This document shows, one piece after another, positions 1-10,038 of a stretch of 64,000 nucleotides of DNA. The notes beneath the pieces were generated by a model. The model made no database searches, had not been told where the DNA came from, and worked only from the letters and a program-made list of their open reading frames with translations. The DNA is from an uncultured Collinsella sp. (GTDB taxonomy: Bacteria > Actinomycetota > Coriobacteriia > Coriobacteriales > Coriobacteriaceae). Both the position numbers and the translations under genes were made by a program. Within the stretch, counting starts at the first letter, position 1, and the number at the start of each line of letters is the position of its first letter. Where the stretch lies: assembly GCA_902494195.1 (NCBI GenBank), contig CABUSH010000008.1, forward strand, positions 1 through 64,000, read 5' to 3'.

Positions 1-26
1 ATTACGGGGCTGGACCTGTATTACTT

Positions 27-100
27 GACCATGGGAAAATTGCGAAATTAAAACCGCAGGTAGATGGCTTGTCAAAAATTGAAAATGGCCGGTATGGATG
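27..100. repeat. Partial copy (C) of a MITE-like intergenic repeat
   Basis: The segment around 28-71 carries the core AAAACCGCAGGTAGATGGCT. The same core, AAAACCGCTGGTAGACGGCT, appears at 39443-39462, and as its reverse complement at about 1438-1457. The rest of 1-229 also holds two degenerate copies of a tail like AGCCCCGTCCCAAATTGACT (about 115-135 and 159-180), which also follows the copy at 1365-1528. No gene is seen in 1-229. The outer inverted ends that bound the two complete copies are not recognisable here, so this is a partial or decayed copy. Confidence 0.6.
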
Positions 101-229
101 GGGGTCTCCGAATTAGCCCGTCCCAGAAAAATCATTCCGCAAGTTTTACGCAGCTAAAATAGCCCCGTCGTAAATTGACTACCCTGGCATTGGGGATACC
201 ATGGTGGCAACCTAGCGAAAGGACGATGT

Positions 230-1318
230 ATGGCACATGTCGATGACCAGCGTGTGGCAAGCGTGCTCGATGCGCTCGAGGCTCAGCACCCCGGTGCACA
301 GCTGCTCGTAAACGACCCGTGGTCGATCTATTACCTGACCGGCTTTTATGCCGATATGTTCGAGCGTTTTTGCGGCGTGCTGCTCGCGCGCGGTAACGAG
401 CCCGTGATTTTGGTCAACGCTCTACACCAGCTGCCGGAATACGACAATGCCCGCGTCGCCTACCACACCGATACCGACGTCGTGACCGACGCCATCGCTC
501 GCGAGGTAGATCCGACCAAACCGCTCGGCATCGATACCGTCATGCGCTCCGGCTTTTTGATGCCGCTCATGGAGCGCCACGCCGCCAGCGAGTTTTTCCT
601 GGGTGACTTTGCCGTCACCGCCGCACGTACCCACAAGGATGCCGCCGAGCAGGAGCTCATGCGCGTGTCCTCAGCAGCCAACGACGCCGTGATGGCCGAC
701 GCGATCAAGCTTGTCCACGAGGACGTGACGGAGCGCGAAATTGCCGATCTGATGCTCGGCCTGTATCGCAAGCACGGCTGCGAGGGATTCAGCTTTCCGC
801 CCATCGTGAGCTTTGGCGCCAACGCCGGCGACCCGCACCACGAGCCCGACGACACCGTACTCAAGCGCGGCGACGTGGTGCTGTTCGACATTGGCGGACG
901 CCATCGCAACTACTGCTCGGACATGACGCGCACGTTCTTTTGGGGCGAGCCGGACGAGGAGACCGCGCACGTCTACGACATCGTGCGCCGCGCCAACGAA
1001 GCCGCCGAGGCACTCATCGCACCGGGCGTTCGCATGTGCGATCTGGACCGTGCCGCACGCGACGTGATTGAGGAAGCGGGCTACGGCAAGTACTTCACGC
1101 ACCGCCTGGGCCACTCAATCGGCCTGCAGGACCACGAGCCGGGCGATGTTTCGCTCGTCAGCGAACAGATCATAGAACCGGGCATGACGTTCTCCATCGA
1201 ACCGGGTATCTACCTCCCCGGCCGCACCGGCGTCCGCATCGAGGACCTAGCCCTAGTGACCGAGAACGGCGTCGAGATTCTCAACGCCTACCCCCACGAT
1301 CCGATCCGCCTAGACTAG
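230..1318 (+). CDS. M24-family Xaa-Pro peptidase
   Basis: Cytoplasmic metallopeptidase of the creatinase/aminopeptidase P fold, expected to remove N-terminal residues preceding proline or to split X-Pro dipeptides. The 362-residue protein has an N-terminal creatinase-like domain (about 1-135) and a C-terminal pita-bread domain with all five expected metal ligands: D220 in VLFDIGG, D231 in CSDMTRTFF, H295 in RLGHSIGLQDHEPG, E324 in FSIEPGIYLPG and E338 in RIEDLAL. The start is supported by AAAGGACG a few bases upstream of ATG 230. The length is typical of the PepP/PepQ-like branch; exact substrate preference cannot be read from sequence. It stands alone on the plus strand and is followed at once by a perfect 14-bp hairpin. 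Confidence 0.9.
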   Translation: MAHVDDQRVASVLDALEAQHPGAQLLVNDPWSIYYLTGFYADMFERFCGVLLARGNEPVILVNALHQLPEYDNARVAYHTDTDVVTDAIAREVDPTKPLGIDTVMRSGFLMPLMERHAASEFFLGDFAVTAARTHKDAAEQELMRVSSAANDAVMADAIKLVHEDVTEREIADLMLGLYRKHGCEGFSFPPIVSFGANAGDPHHEPDDTVLKRGDVVLFDIGGRHRNYCSDMTRTFFWGEPDEETAHVYDIVRRANEAAEALIAPGVRMCDLDRAARDVIEEAGYGKYFTHRLGHSIGLQDHEPGDVSLVSEQIIEPGMTFSIEPGIYLPGRTGVRIEDLALVTENGVEILNAYPHDPIRLD

Positions 1319-1321
1319 GCA

Positions 1322-1352
1322 ATGCGGCAAAGGGGCAGCCCCTTTGCCGCAT
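1322..1352 (+). terminator. Hairpin after the M24 peptidase gene
   Basis: ATGCGGCAAAGGGG, a 3-nt loop and the exact complement form a 14-bp stem starting 3 nt after the stop codon. It lacks a following T-run, so it may act with the stronger terminator at 1397-1428 or simply protect the 3' end. Confidence 0.5.
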
Positions 1353-1364
1353 CCTGCCAACGCT

Positions 1365-1528
1365 TCGCCACGAAAGCGAGCTATCTACTACGTTTAACCC
1401 GCATGGGTCGACCATGCGGGTCTTTTTTGAAAAACAGCAAGCCGTCTACCTGCGGTTTTAATTTCGCGATTTTCCGTGTGGTCGAGGGTAGTCGCCAAAA
1501 CGTAGTAGATAGCCCCATTTCGTGGCGA
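1365..1528. repeat. MITE-like palindromic element, copy A
   Basis: About 164 bp bounded by imperfect terminal inverted repeats: TCGCCACGAAA at 1365 plus CTATCTACTACGTTT at 1381-1395, mirrored by AAACGTAGTAGATAG at 1498-1512 and TTTCGTGGCGA at 1518-1528. The same ends bound 39381-39542. There is no coding capacity. It is more AT-rich than its neighbours and sits between convergent genes, as expected for a non-autonomous mobile or REP/BIME-type element. No clear target-site duplication was identified by eye. Confidence 0.65.
1397..1428 (+). terminator. Rho-independent terminator inside repeat copy A
   Basis: ACCCGCATGG, loop GTCGA, CCATGCGGGT (10-bp perfect stem, 1397-1406/1412-1421), followed by C and TTTTTT. 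It is oriented to end plus-strand transcription from the M24 peptidase gene. It lies inside the repeat element and is not conserved in copy B. Confidence 0.7.
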
Positions 1529-1575
1529 GCAGTCCGCTCAAGGCAAAAAGCCCCGTCCCAAATTGACTGTTTTTG

Positions 1576-1641
1576 AGTTGCGGTGGAATAGTTCCTGGAT
1601 GGGCCGCTAAAAACCGAAACAGGAACTATTTCACCGCAACT
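1576..1641. repeat. 21-bp inverted repeat, intact copy
   Basis: AGTTGCGGTGGAATAGTTCCT (1576-1596) is the reverse complement, with one mismatch, of the 21 nt at 1621-1641, separated by 24 nt. A degenerate copy lies at 39264-39330, and half-sites (ATTTCACCGCAACT) at about 39678-39691 and 63444-63457. It sits just past the end of folC, so it could also serve as a bidirectional terminator-like structure. Confidence 0.6.
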
Positions 1642-1655
1642 GATGAGGGGATGGT

Positions 1656-3014
1656 TTAGCGCAGCAGGCCGGCTACTTCGCCGGCTAAGGTAATGGTGCC
1701 GGCGGCTACGAAAGACTCGTCTGCGGCATCGAAGGCAGCGAGGGCCTTGGACACGCTGGGGTACACGCCCGCCAGCTTGTCAGCGTCCACCAAGGCAGCG
1801 AGCTCCTCTGCCGGCAGGGCGCGATCGGAATCGGTCTGGGTCACGACCACGCGCGGGAAGGCCGGAATCAGCACGTCGACGATGCCCGCCACGTCCTTGT
1901 CTGCCAGCGCGGCACACAGCAGCGTGGGGCGGTTCTCCACGCACGGATCAATCTCGTCCAGCGCGCTCACAAAGTTCTCGCAGCTCTGGGGGTTATGGCA
2001 GGCGTCGATCAGCTTGAGCGGATCGGTCCCCAGCACATCAAATCGGCCCGGCGTGGGGCAGCCCATAAGCGACGCATCGAGCGCGTCGTGATTGAGCTCG
2101 CGACCCAGATACCCCTCGCACAGCATAATCGCGCACGCGGCATTCTGCGGCTGATACGCCGGCTTAACCATACTCGACGTATAGATAGCACGCGGAGTAG
2201 TGCAGCTAAACTCCACTGTATCGCCCACGTGCTCCGGCACCTTGGTCGTGGCATGGTTCACCACGAGCGGCACAATGCCGCACTCGCGACAACGCGCATC
2301 CATCACGCGCTGAACACTCGCCTCATGCGTACCCTCGCCCAAAACAACAAAGCGCCCAGGCTTAATAACCGCAGCCTTCTCCCCCGCAATGGCCTCGAGC
2401 GTGTTGCCCAAAATACGTGTATGATCGAGCCCAATGCCCGTAATGGCAACGGCGACGGGATCGGTCGCACTCGTGGCGTCCCAACGCCCGCCCATGCCAA
2501 CCTCAAGCACGGCTACGTCCACGCAAGCCTCGGCAAACACTACAAGTGCAGCAGCCGTCAGCAGGTCAAACGGTGTGATGGTATAGGCGCGCTCCCCTGC
2601 CGCCACACGGCGCGCATTCACGCGATGCCCCGCCTCGACAGCTGCCGAAACGCCATGGGCAAAGGCCTCGTCGCTCACGACGCACCCATCAACCTCCATG
2701 CGCTCGGGATAGCGCACCAACTGCGGAGACGTATACAGTGCGGTTTTTAACCCCTCACCACGAAGAATGGCAGCCGAAAAACGCGTAGTCGAAGTCTTGC
2801 CATTGGTACCGGCGACCTGAATGCAATCAAAGTACTCGTCCGGACGCCCCAACTCATCGAGCATATCGACAACCGTCTCAAGCAGAGGACCAGCATCCCC
2901 AGAAATCCGCCCCGTATCAGCAGCAAGCCCCACAGCCTCATCAAACGAAAGCAAATCAAACTCAAAAGGAACGGTATACAAGCCAGAACGCTTAGGCATT
3001 TTCAGAACCGCCAT
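1656..3014 (-). CDS. folC: Folylpolyglutamate/dihydrofolate synthase
   Basis: Mur-ligase-family enzyme that adds glutamate to tetrahydrofolates (and in many bacteria to dihydropteroate) using ATP; cytoplasmic, one-carbon metabolism. The 452-residue protein shows the P-loop GTNGKTST at 69-76, the FPGS-type segment TSPQLVRYPERMEVDG shortly after, and a Mur-type central region with VLEVGMGGRWDATSA. Length is normal for FolC. An alternative ATG at 2999 gives a slightly shorter N-terminus, and neither start has a strong Shine-Dalgarno sequence. It lies downstream of valS on the same strand, separated by a palindromic spacer. Confidence 0.92.
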   Translation of the reverse strand: MAVLKMPKRSGLYTVPFEFDLLSFDEAVGLAADTGRISGDAGPLLETVVDMLDELGRPDEYFDCIQVAGTNGKTSTTRFSAAILRGEGLKTALYTSPQLVRYPERMEVDGCVVSDEAFAHGVSAAVEAGHRVNARRVAAGERAYTITPFDLLTAAALVVFAEACVDVAVLEVGMGGRWDATSATDPVAVAITGIGLDHTRILGNTLEAIAGEKAAVIKPGRFVVLGEGTHEASVQRVMDARCRECGIVPLVVNHATTKVPEHVGDTVEFSCTTPRAIYTSSMVKPAYQPQNAACAIMLCEGYLGRELNHDALDASLMGCPTPGRFDVLGTDPLKLIDACHNPQSCENFVSALDEIDPCVENRPTLLCAALADKDVAGIVDVLIPAFPRVVVTQTDSDRALPAEELAALVDADKLAGVYPSVSKALAAFDAADESFVAAGTITLAGEVAGLLR

Positions 3015-3054
3015 TCATAAAAAAATAAAACAGTATAGGTTGAGGATAGTCAGC

Positions 3055-3192
3055 GAAAACGCCTCCGATGAGCCAAGGTGCCGTGAAACAAGGGCGCATA
3101 GGGCTTATGCCCATGCGCCCAAAGTTGAACGGCAGATTGGCCATCAGAGGCGTTTGCAGCGTCGAGTCAGCCGCCGTTCGTCAGAACGGCGG
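3055..3192. repeat. Cruciform-like nested inverted repeats between valS and folC
   Basis: An outer imperfect stem (about 3055-3075 with 3138-3158, built on AAACGCCTC and GAGGCGTTT) encloses a perfect 8-bp hairpin GGGCGCAT/ATGCGCCC (3092-3099/3113-3120). A separate 9-bp hairpin CCGCCGTTC-GTCA-GAACGGCGG follows at 3171-3192. No T-run follows on either strand. The position just past valS suggests a 3'-end structure or a REP-type element. Confidence 0.5.
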
Positions 3193-3245
3193 AATAGGTG
3201 TCCGCAGTAGCGAGCAATGCCCCAAACCGCGTCCCCCAGTACCGC

Positions 3246-5942
<2,697 letters not shown>

Positions 5943-5962
5943 ATATCTCTCCCTGTCCCGCC

Positions 5963-6078
5963 GGGGAGGAATGTAGGCCCGATTTTCGCTCGGTCAGGTC
6001 CTGGGCTCGCTCGAAGACCACATTAAGTGGTCTTCGGCTCGTGCGGAATCTACGAAAATCGGGCCTACATTCCTCCCC
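5963..6078 (-). promoter_or_regulatory. Long inverted repeat in the valS leader
   Basis: A 26-bp perfect inverted repeat (5963-5988 with 6053-6078; the left arm begins GGGGAGGAATGTAGGCCC) encloses a second perfect 10-bp hairpin CGAAGACCAC-ATTAA-GTGGTCTTCG (6012-6036). The structure ends about 20 nt upstream of the valS ATG. It has no T-run and no T-box consensus. It could be a transcribed leader structure affecting valS expression or a repetitive element inserted in the leader. Confidence 0.6.
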
Positions 6079-6171
6079 TTAGGTATCGATTACTTCAGTC
6101 TGAATTGACTTTGCCGAGGCCTAAACAAACACACAGAATAGCACAGGTAGTTGGGGTTATTGCGTATATAT

Positions 6172-6206
6172 AAAATAGCCTCCGACCGCGGGTGGTCGGA
6201 GGCTAT
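6172..6206 (-). terminator. Terminator of clpX
   Basis: A 13-bp stem ATAGCCTCCGACC with its complement (6175-6187/6194-6206), followed on the minus strand by TTTTA, 24 nt after the clpX stop codon. It ends the tig-clpP-clpX transcription unit before valS. Confidence 0.85.
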
Positions 6207-6229
6207 TTGCAAACACGCTTTAGGCTGGT

Positions 6230-7627
6230 TTAGCCGTAGATGCGCTGGGGCTGCTCTTCGCCCTTTACGGAAGCTTCGGTCACGACGACCTTGGAAACAC
6301 CCTCCTCGCTGGGGAGGTCGAACATCGTCTGCTGCAGCACGTCCTCGCAGATGGAGCGCAGGCCGCGGGCGCCGGTCTTGCGGGCAAGCGCCATGCGGGC
6401 GATCTCGTGCAACGCCGCGTCCTCAAACTCAAGCTCAACGTCCTCGAGCTGGAACATCTTGCGGTACTGACGCACCACGGCGTTCTTGGGCTCGGTCAGG
6501 ATCGACACCAGGTCGTCCTCGTCGAGCGCCTGCGTCTGGGTGACGACGGGCGTACGACCCACAAACTCGGGAATCATGCCAAAGGCGTTGAGGTCCTGCG
6601 GGAGCACCTGGCGCAGCAGGTCGTTCTCGTCGACCGAGGTGGGGCCGGCGATCTCGGAGTTAAAGCCCACACCCTTGTTGCCCACGCGATCGGCGATGAT
6701 CTTGTCCAGACCCACAAAGGCACCGCCGCAGATAAACAGGATGTTGGTCGTATCGATCTGCAGCAGCTCCTGCTGGGGATGCTTGCGGCCGCCGGTGGGC
6801 GGAACGCTTGCCACCGTGCCCTCAAGAATCTTAAGCAGCGCCTGCTGAACGCCCTCGCCCGAAACGTCGCGGGTAATAGAAAGGTTCTCGGCCTTGCGGG
6901 CGATCTTATCAATCTCGTCCACGTAGATAATGCCAACCTGCGCGCGCTCAATATCGCCATCGGCAGCATTGATGAGCTTGAGCAGGATGTTCTCAACATC
7001 CTCGCCCACGTAACCGGCCTCGGTGAGTGCGGTGGCATCGGCGATGGCAAACGGCACCTCGAGGATGCGCGCGAGCGTCTGGGCCAACAGGGTCTTGCCG
7101 GTACCAGTGGGACCGAGCAGCAAGATGTTGGACTTGGCGAGCTCCACCTCGTCCATATCGTTGTCGAACTGCGAGCCCATGCCGCCGTCAAAAGCGGACA
7201 CCGCAGCGCCGCCCTCGATCACGCGGCGATAGTGGTTGTACACGGCCACCGACATGGCACGCTTGGCGTCCTCCTGGCCCATAACATAGGCCGAAAGCTC
7301 GTCATAGATCTCGTGCGGCGTCGGCACATGCGTAATGACCTGGCGGGCATCGTCCTCGAGCTCAAAGCCCTCGGCCTCGGGATCCACGGCAGGCTGCCCG
7401 GCAGCCTGGCCGTGATCGTTGAGGAAGCCCGGCAGCTTGCCGTTGCGGGCGGCGTCCATAAAGTCCGAAGCCAGCGACTCCTCAAGGATCTCGGAGCAGG
7501 CGGCGACGCACTCGTCGCAGATAAAGATATTGGTCGGGCCCTTAACAAGGCGACGAACCTGTCCCTGCTCTTTTCCGCAGAAGGAGCAGCGGATAGGGTT
7601 GCCGTTCTCGTCGAAGTTGTCCTGCAT
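6230..7627 (-). CDS. clpX: ATP-dependent Clp protease, ATPase subunit ClpX
   Basis: AAA+ unfoldase that recognises tagged or native substrates, unfolds them and feeds them to ClpP. Numbered from a possible ATG at 7639, the protein has the zinc-binding cysteines C18, C21, C41, C44 (CSFC...CDEC), Walker A GPTGTGKT at 176-183, Walker B YVDEIDKI at 239-246 and a C-terminal sensor-2 region with [11 protein letters not shown] prefer the ATG at 7627 (MQDNFDENG), because AGGATGG lies about 8 nt before it, whereas ATG 7639 has no spaced ribosome-binding site. clpP ends 14 nt upstream, so the two genes are co-transcribed. Confidence 0.95.
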   Translation of the reverse strand: MQDNFDENGNPIRCSFCGKEQGQVRRLVKGPTNIFICDECVAACSEILEESLASDFMDAARNGKLPGFLNDHGQAAGQPAVDPEAEGFELEDDARQVITHVPTPHEIYDELSAYVMGQEDAKRAMSVAVYNHYRRVIEGGAAVSAFDGGMGSQFDNDMDEVELAKSNILLLGPTGTGKTLLAQTLARILEVPFAIADATALTEAGYVGEDVENILLKLINAADGDIERAQVGIIYVDEIDKIARKAENLSITRDVSGEGVQQALLKILEGTVASVPPTGGRKHPQQELLQIDTTNILFICGGAFVGLDKIIADRVGNKGVGFNSEIAGPTSVDENDLLRQVLPQDLNAFGMIPEFVGRTPVVTQTQALDEDDLVSILTEPKNAVVRQYRKMFQLEDVELEFEDAALHEIARMALARKTGARGLRSICEDVLQQTMFDLPSEEGVSKVVVTEASVKGEEQPQRIYG

Positions 7628-7640
7628 GTTACCGGCCATC

Positions 7641-8261
7641 CTAGGCGTCCTTAGCGGCGAGGTCGCGCGAGGTGACGATGCGGTCGATCAGGCCGTAGTC
7701 GAGGGCCTCGGCAGCGGTCAGGTAATTGTCGCGCTCGGTATCGGCCTGGACCTTCTCGATGGGCTGGCCCGAGGCATCGGACAGGATCTGATTGAGCTCG
7801 CGACGGGTCTTCTTAATCTCCTCGGCCACGATCTCGATCTCGGTCTGCTGACCCTGGGCACCGCCGCTGGGCTGGTGAATCATGACCTTGGAGTGCGGCA
7901 GGCAGAAGCGCTTGCCCTTGGCGCCGGCCGAAAGCAGCACGGCGGCCATGGACGCGGCCATACCGACGCAGATGGTGGAGACCTGCGGCTTAATGAAGTT
8001 CATGGTGTCCAGAATAGCCAGGCCGGAGTAGACCTCGCCACCGGGCGAATTGATGTAGAGCGAGATATCCTTCTCGGCATCCTGGCTCTCAAGATGCAGT
8101 AGCTGGGCAACGACCAGGTTGGCACTGACGGAGTTGATCTCCTCGCCCAAAAAGATGATGCGGTCGTTGAGCAGGCGCGAATAGATATCGTAGCTGCGCT
8201 CGCCGCGCGGCGTCTGCTCGATAACGTATGGCACGAGGGCGGAATCGAACTTAGCGATCAT
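7641..8261 (-). CDS. clpP: ATP-dependent Clp protease, proteolytic subunit ClpP
   Basis: Serine protease forming the tetradecameric chamber that degrades ClpX-delivered proteins. The catalytic triad is visible: Ser in GMAASMAA, His in [13 protein letters not shown] and Asp in [14 protein letters not shown]. The ATG at 8261 ([13 protein letters not shown]) is favoured because GGAG lies 6 nt upstream; ATG codons at 8273 and 8267 are possible. The resulting length of about 206 residues is normal. It lies between tig and clpX, the classical order. Confidence 0.94.
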   Translation of the reverse strand: MIAKFDSALVPYVIEQTPRGERSYDIYSRLLNDRIIFLGEEINSVSANLVVAQLLHLESQDAEKDISLYINSPGGEVYSGLAILDTMNFIKPQVSTICVGMAASMAAVLLSAGAKGKRFCLPHSKVMIHQPSGGAQGQQTEIEIVAEEIKKTRRELNQILSDASGQPIEKVQADTERDNYLTAAEALDYGLIDRIVTSRDLAAKDA

Positions 8262-8308
8262 ACGCATCTCCATTTCTCTCTTGCGGACCAAATTGGTTCT
8301 AGATAAAC

Positions 8309-8347
8309 GTACGGTGCCCGCATGCTATGCATTGGCTGGCACCGTAC
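8309..8347 (-). promoter_or_regulatory. Inverted repeat between tig and clpP
   Basis: GTACGGTGCC (8309-8318) and its exact complement GGCACCGTAC (8338-8347) form a 10-bp stem in the 160-bp gap between tig and clpP. There is no long T-run on the minus strand (GTTTATC follows), so it may be a weak terminator/attenuator or an operator that decouples clpP from tig. Confidence 0.4.
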
Positions 8348-8424
8348 GAAGCAACCGGATAACCGGTGTATAACTTTACCCCATCACGGGCGCACGCATG
8401 CGCTCGCGGGCAAGGTGGCGAGAA

Positions 8425-9723
8425 TTACTCGGCGTCCTTGGCGGTCTCGTCGACCTCGGTCACCTTGGCGTTCTCGACCAGGTGGTCGACGGCCTTGGAG
8501 CGACGGATGGACTCGCGGACGGCAGGCATGCGGCCATCGGCGATGAACTCGGCCTTGGAAGCCTCGACGTCCTTGACGCCCGCCTTCTCGAACTCGGCGT
8601 TGATGTCGTCCTCGGTGACCTCGATCTTGAGCTTACGGGCGAGGGCGTCCAGAGCCAGGGACTCACGGGCAACGTCGTTGGCCTGCTTGTGCAGGTCGCC
8701 GATGAACTGCTCCATGGTCAGGCCGGAAGCGGGCAGCCAGGTGTCGAGCGTCATGCCGCGGGCAGCGAGGTTGGACAGGAAGTTCTGGCCAAGCTCCTCA
8801 AAGACGGACTGCTCGTAGTCGGCGTCCATCTCGTCGAGCTGCAGGCGCTCGGCGAGAGCGGAGACGCAACGGTTCTCCTTCTCGGCCGGGAGGCGGGAAG
8901 CCTTGTCCTGCTCGATCTCGATCTTGATGGCGTCGCGCATAGCGTCGATGCTGTCGAAGCCAAAGTCGGACTTGACGAGCTCGTCGGTGAGCTCGGGGGT
9001 GTTGCGGACCTTGATGCCCTTGACGGTGACCTCGACGGTGTGGGTCTCGGCCTCCTCGCCCTCCTCGACCTCGTCGGTCCAGGTGACGGTCTTGACGTCG
9101 TCGACGTTAGCGCCGATCAGGGCCTCGTTGAACTCCTTGGGGTTGCTGTCGCTACCAGCGATGAGCATGCGGCCCTCGGCGGCGAAGTTGTCGGCGTTCT
9201 CGACGGCCTTGAGGTCAACAGTGACGTAGTCCTCGGCCTCGACGGCGCGACCCTCGACGTCCTCGAAGGTGGCACGGTAGTTGAGGAGCATCTCAACCTG
9301 GTTGTTGATCTCGGACTCGGTGACCTCCGCAGGGGGCATCTCAATCTCGACGGCGTCGAAGGAGGAGAGCTCGGCAGCAGGACGCAGGGAGAACTCGACG
9401 GTGTAGGTGTAGTCCTCGTGATCCTTGGCGAGGTCGAGCTCCTTGTAGTCACCGCTCTTGGTGGGGACGATGTCCAGCTCGTTGAGGACGGCGGGCTCGT
9501 TGGCGGCGATCAGGTCGTTGGTGGCCTGAGCGAGGGTAGCCTCGGCGCCAAGAGCGGAGTCGATGACCGGACGGGGAGCCTTGCCGGCACGGAAGCCCGG
9601 GAAGCGATACTTCTTGGCGGTGTCCTTGTAGGCCTTCTTGATCGCGGCGTCGACGTCGGCGGCCGGGATGGTGACCGTAGCGGTGAGCTTGGCGTCCTTG
9701 ACGTCAGAAGCGGTGATGTTCAA
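8425..9723 (-). CDS. tig: Trigger factor
   Basis: Ribosome-associated chaperone and peptidyl-prolyl isomerase. The N-terminal ribosome-binding domain carries the signature FPGFRAGKAPRPVI (GFRxGxxP), followed by the FKBP-type PPIase domain and a long helical C-terminal chaperone domain. Start choice: the minus strand reads AGGAGG-AAC-GTG-TTG. The TTG at 9723 has 6-nt spacing from a perfect Shine-Dalgarno and gives 432 residues, the length of the E. coli protein. The GTG at 9726 is the close alternative, and an upstream ATG at 9738 would place the Shine-Dalgarno inside the gene. First gene of the tig-clpP-clpX block. Confidence 0.94.
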   Translation of the reverse strand: MNITASDVKDAKLTATVTIPAADVDAAIKKAYKDTAKKYRFPGFRAGKAPRPVIDSALGAEATLAQATNDLIAANEPAVLNELDIVPTKSGDYKELDLAKDHEDYTYTVEFSLRPAAELSSFDAVEIEMPPAEVTESEINNQVEMLLNYRATFEDVEGRAVEAEDYVTVDLKAVENADNFAAEGRMLIAGSDSNPKEFNEALIGANVDDVKTVTWTDEVEEGEEAETHTVEVTVKGIKVRNTPELTDELVKSDFGFDSIDAMRDAIKIEIEQDKASRLPAEKENRCVSALAERLQLDEMDADYEQSVFEELGQNFLSNLAARGMTLDTWLPASGLTMEQFIGDLHKQANDVARESLALDALARKLKIEVTEDDINAEFEKAGVKDVEASKAEFIADGRMPAVRESIRRSKAVDHLVENAKVTEVDETAKDAE

Positions 9724-9814
9724 CACGTTCCTCCTCATACTGCCCAGCTTATCTGAGGTGCTGGTACCTTTATGCAACAAAGTGTCGCGAGGGCATAAGC
9801 CGACGCGGGTGCGT

Positions 9815-9898
9815 TGGTGCGGGCGAAAGGACTCGAACCTTCACGGGAATCCCACCAGAACCTAAATCTGGCGCGTCTACCAATTCCGCCACGCCCGC
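9815..9898 (-). tRNA. tRNA-Leu (anticodon UAG)
   Basis: Cloverleaf with 7-bp acceptor GCGGGCG/CGCCCGC, a long variable arm as expected for a class II tRNA, T-loop GGTTCGAGTCC, anticodon stem CCAGA/TCTGG with loop TTTAGGT (anticodon TAG), discriminator A and an encoded CCA at 9815-9817. It is upstream of tig on the same strand. Confidence 0.95.
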
Positions 9899-9988
9899 AT
9901 GAGCGCACAGACTAGGAATGATAGCAGATACGAACGGCAAGCGCACGCACACGTTTTACAGGCTCACGACCTCACCACGAGTGCAGAA

Positions 9989-10009
9989 GGCGGGGCGAGT
10001 TGCCCCGCC
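9989..10009 (-). terminator. GC-rich hairpin after the molybdenum hydroxylase operon
   Basis: GGCGGGG and CCCCGCC (9989-9995/10003-10009) form a 7-bp GC stem 30 nt past the stop codon of the molybdenum hydroxylase gene. On the minus strand it is followed by TTCTGC rather than a long T-run. Confidence 0.5.
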
Positions 10010-10038
10010 CCGCCAATTACGACTTGTTCGCTGACCCG

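Noticed and set aside
1322..1576. 84-residue plus-strand ORF after the peptidase gene
   Set aside because: It lies entirely over the hairpin, MITE-like element and tail repeat, and has no family resemblance.
5943..6171. T-box riboswitch in front of valS
   Set aside because: The leader has a strong palindrome but I found no TGGNACCGCG-type T-box or a specifier stem with a Val codon.
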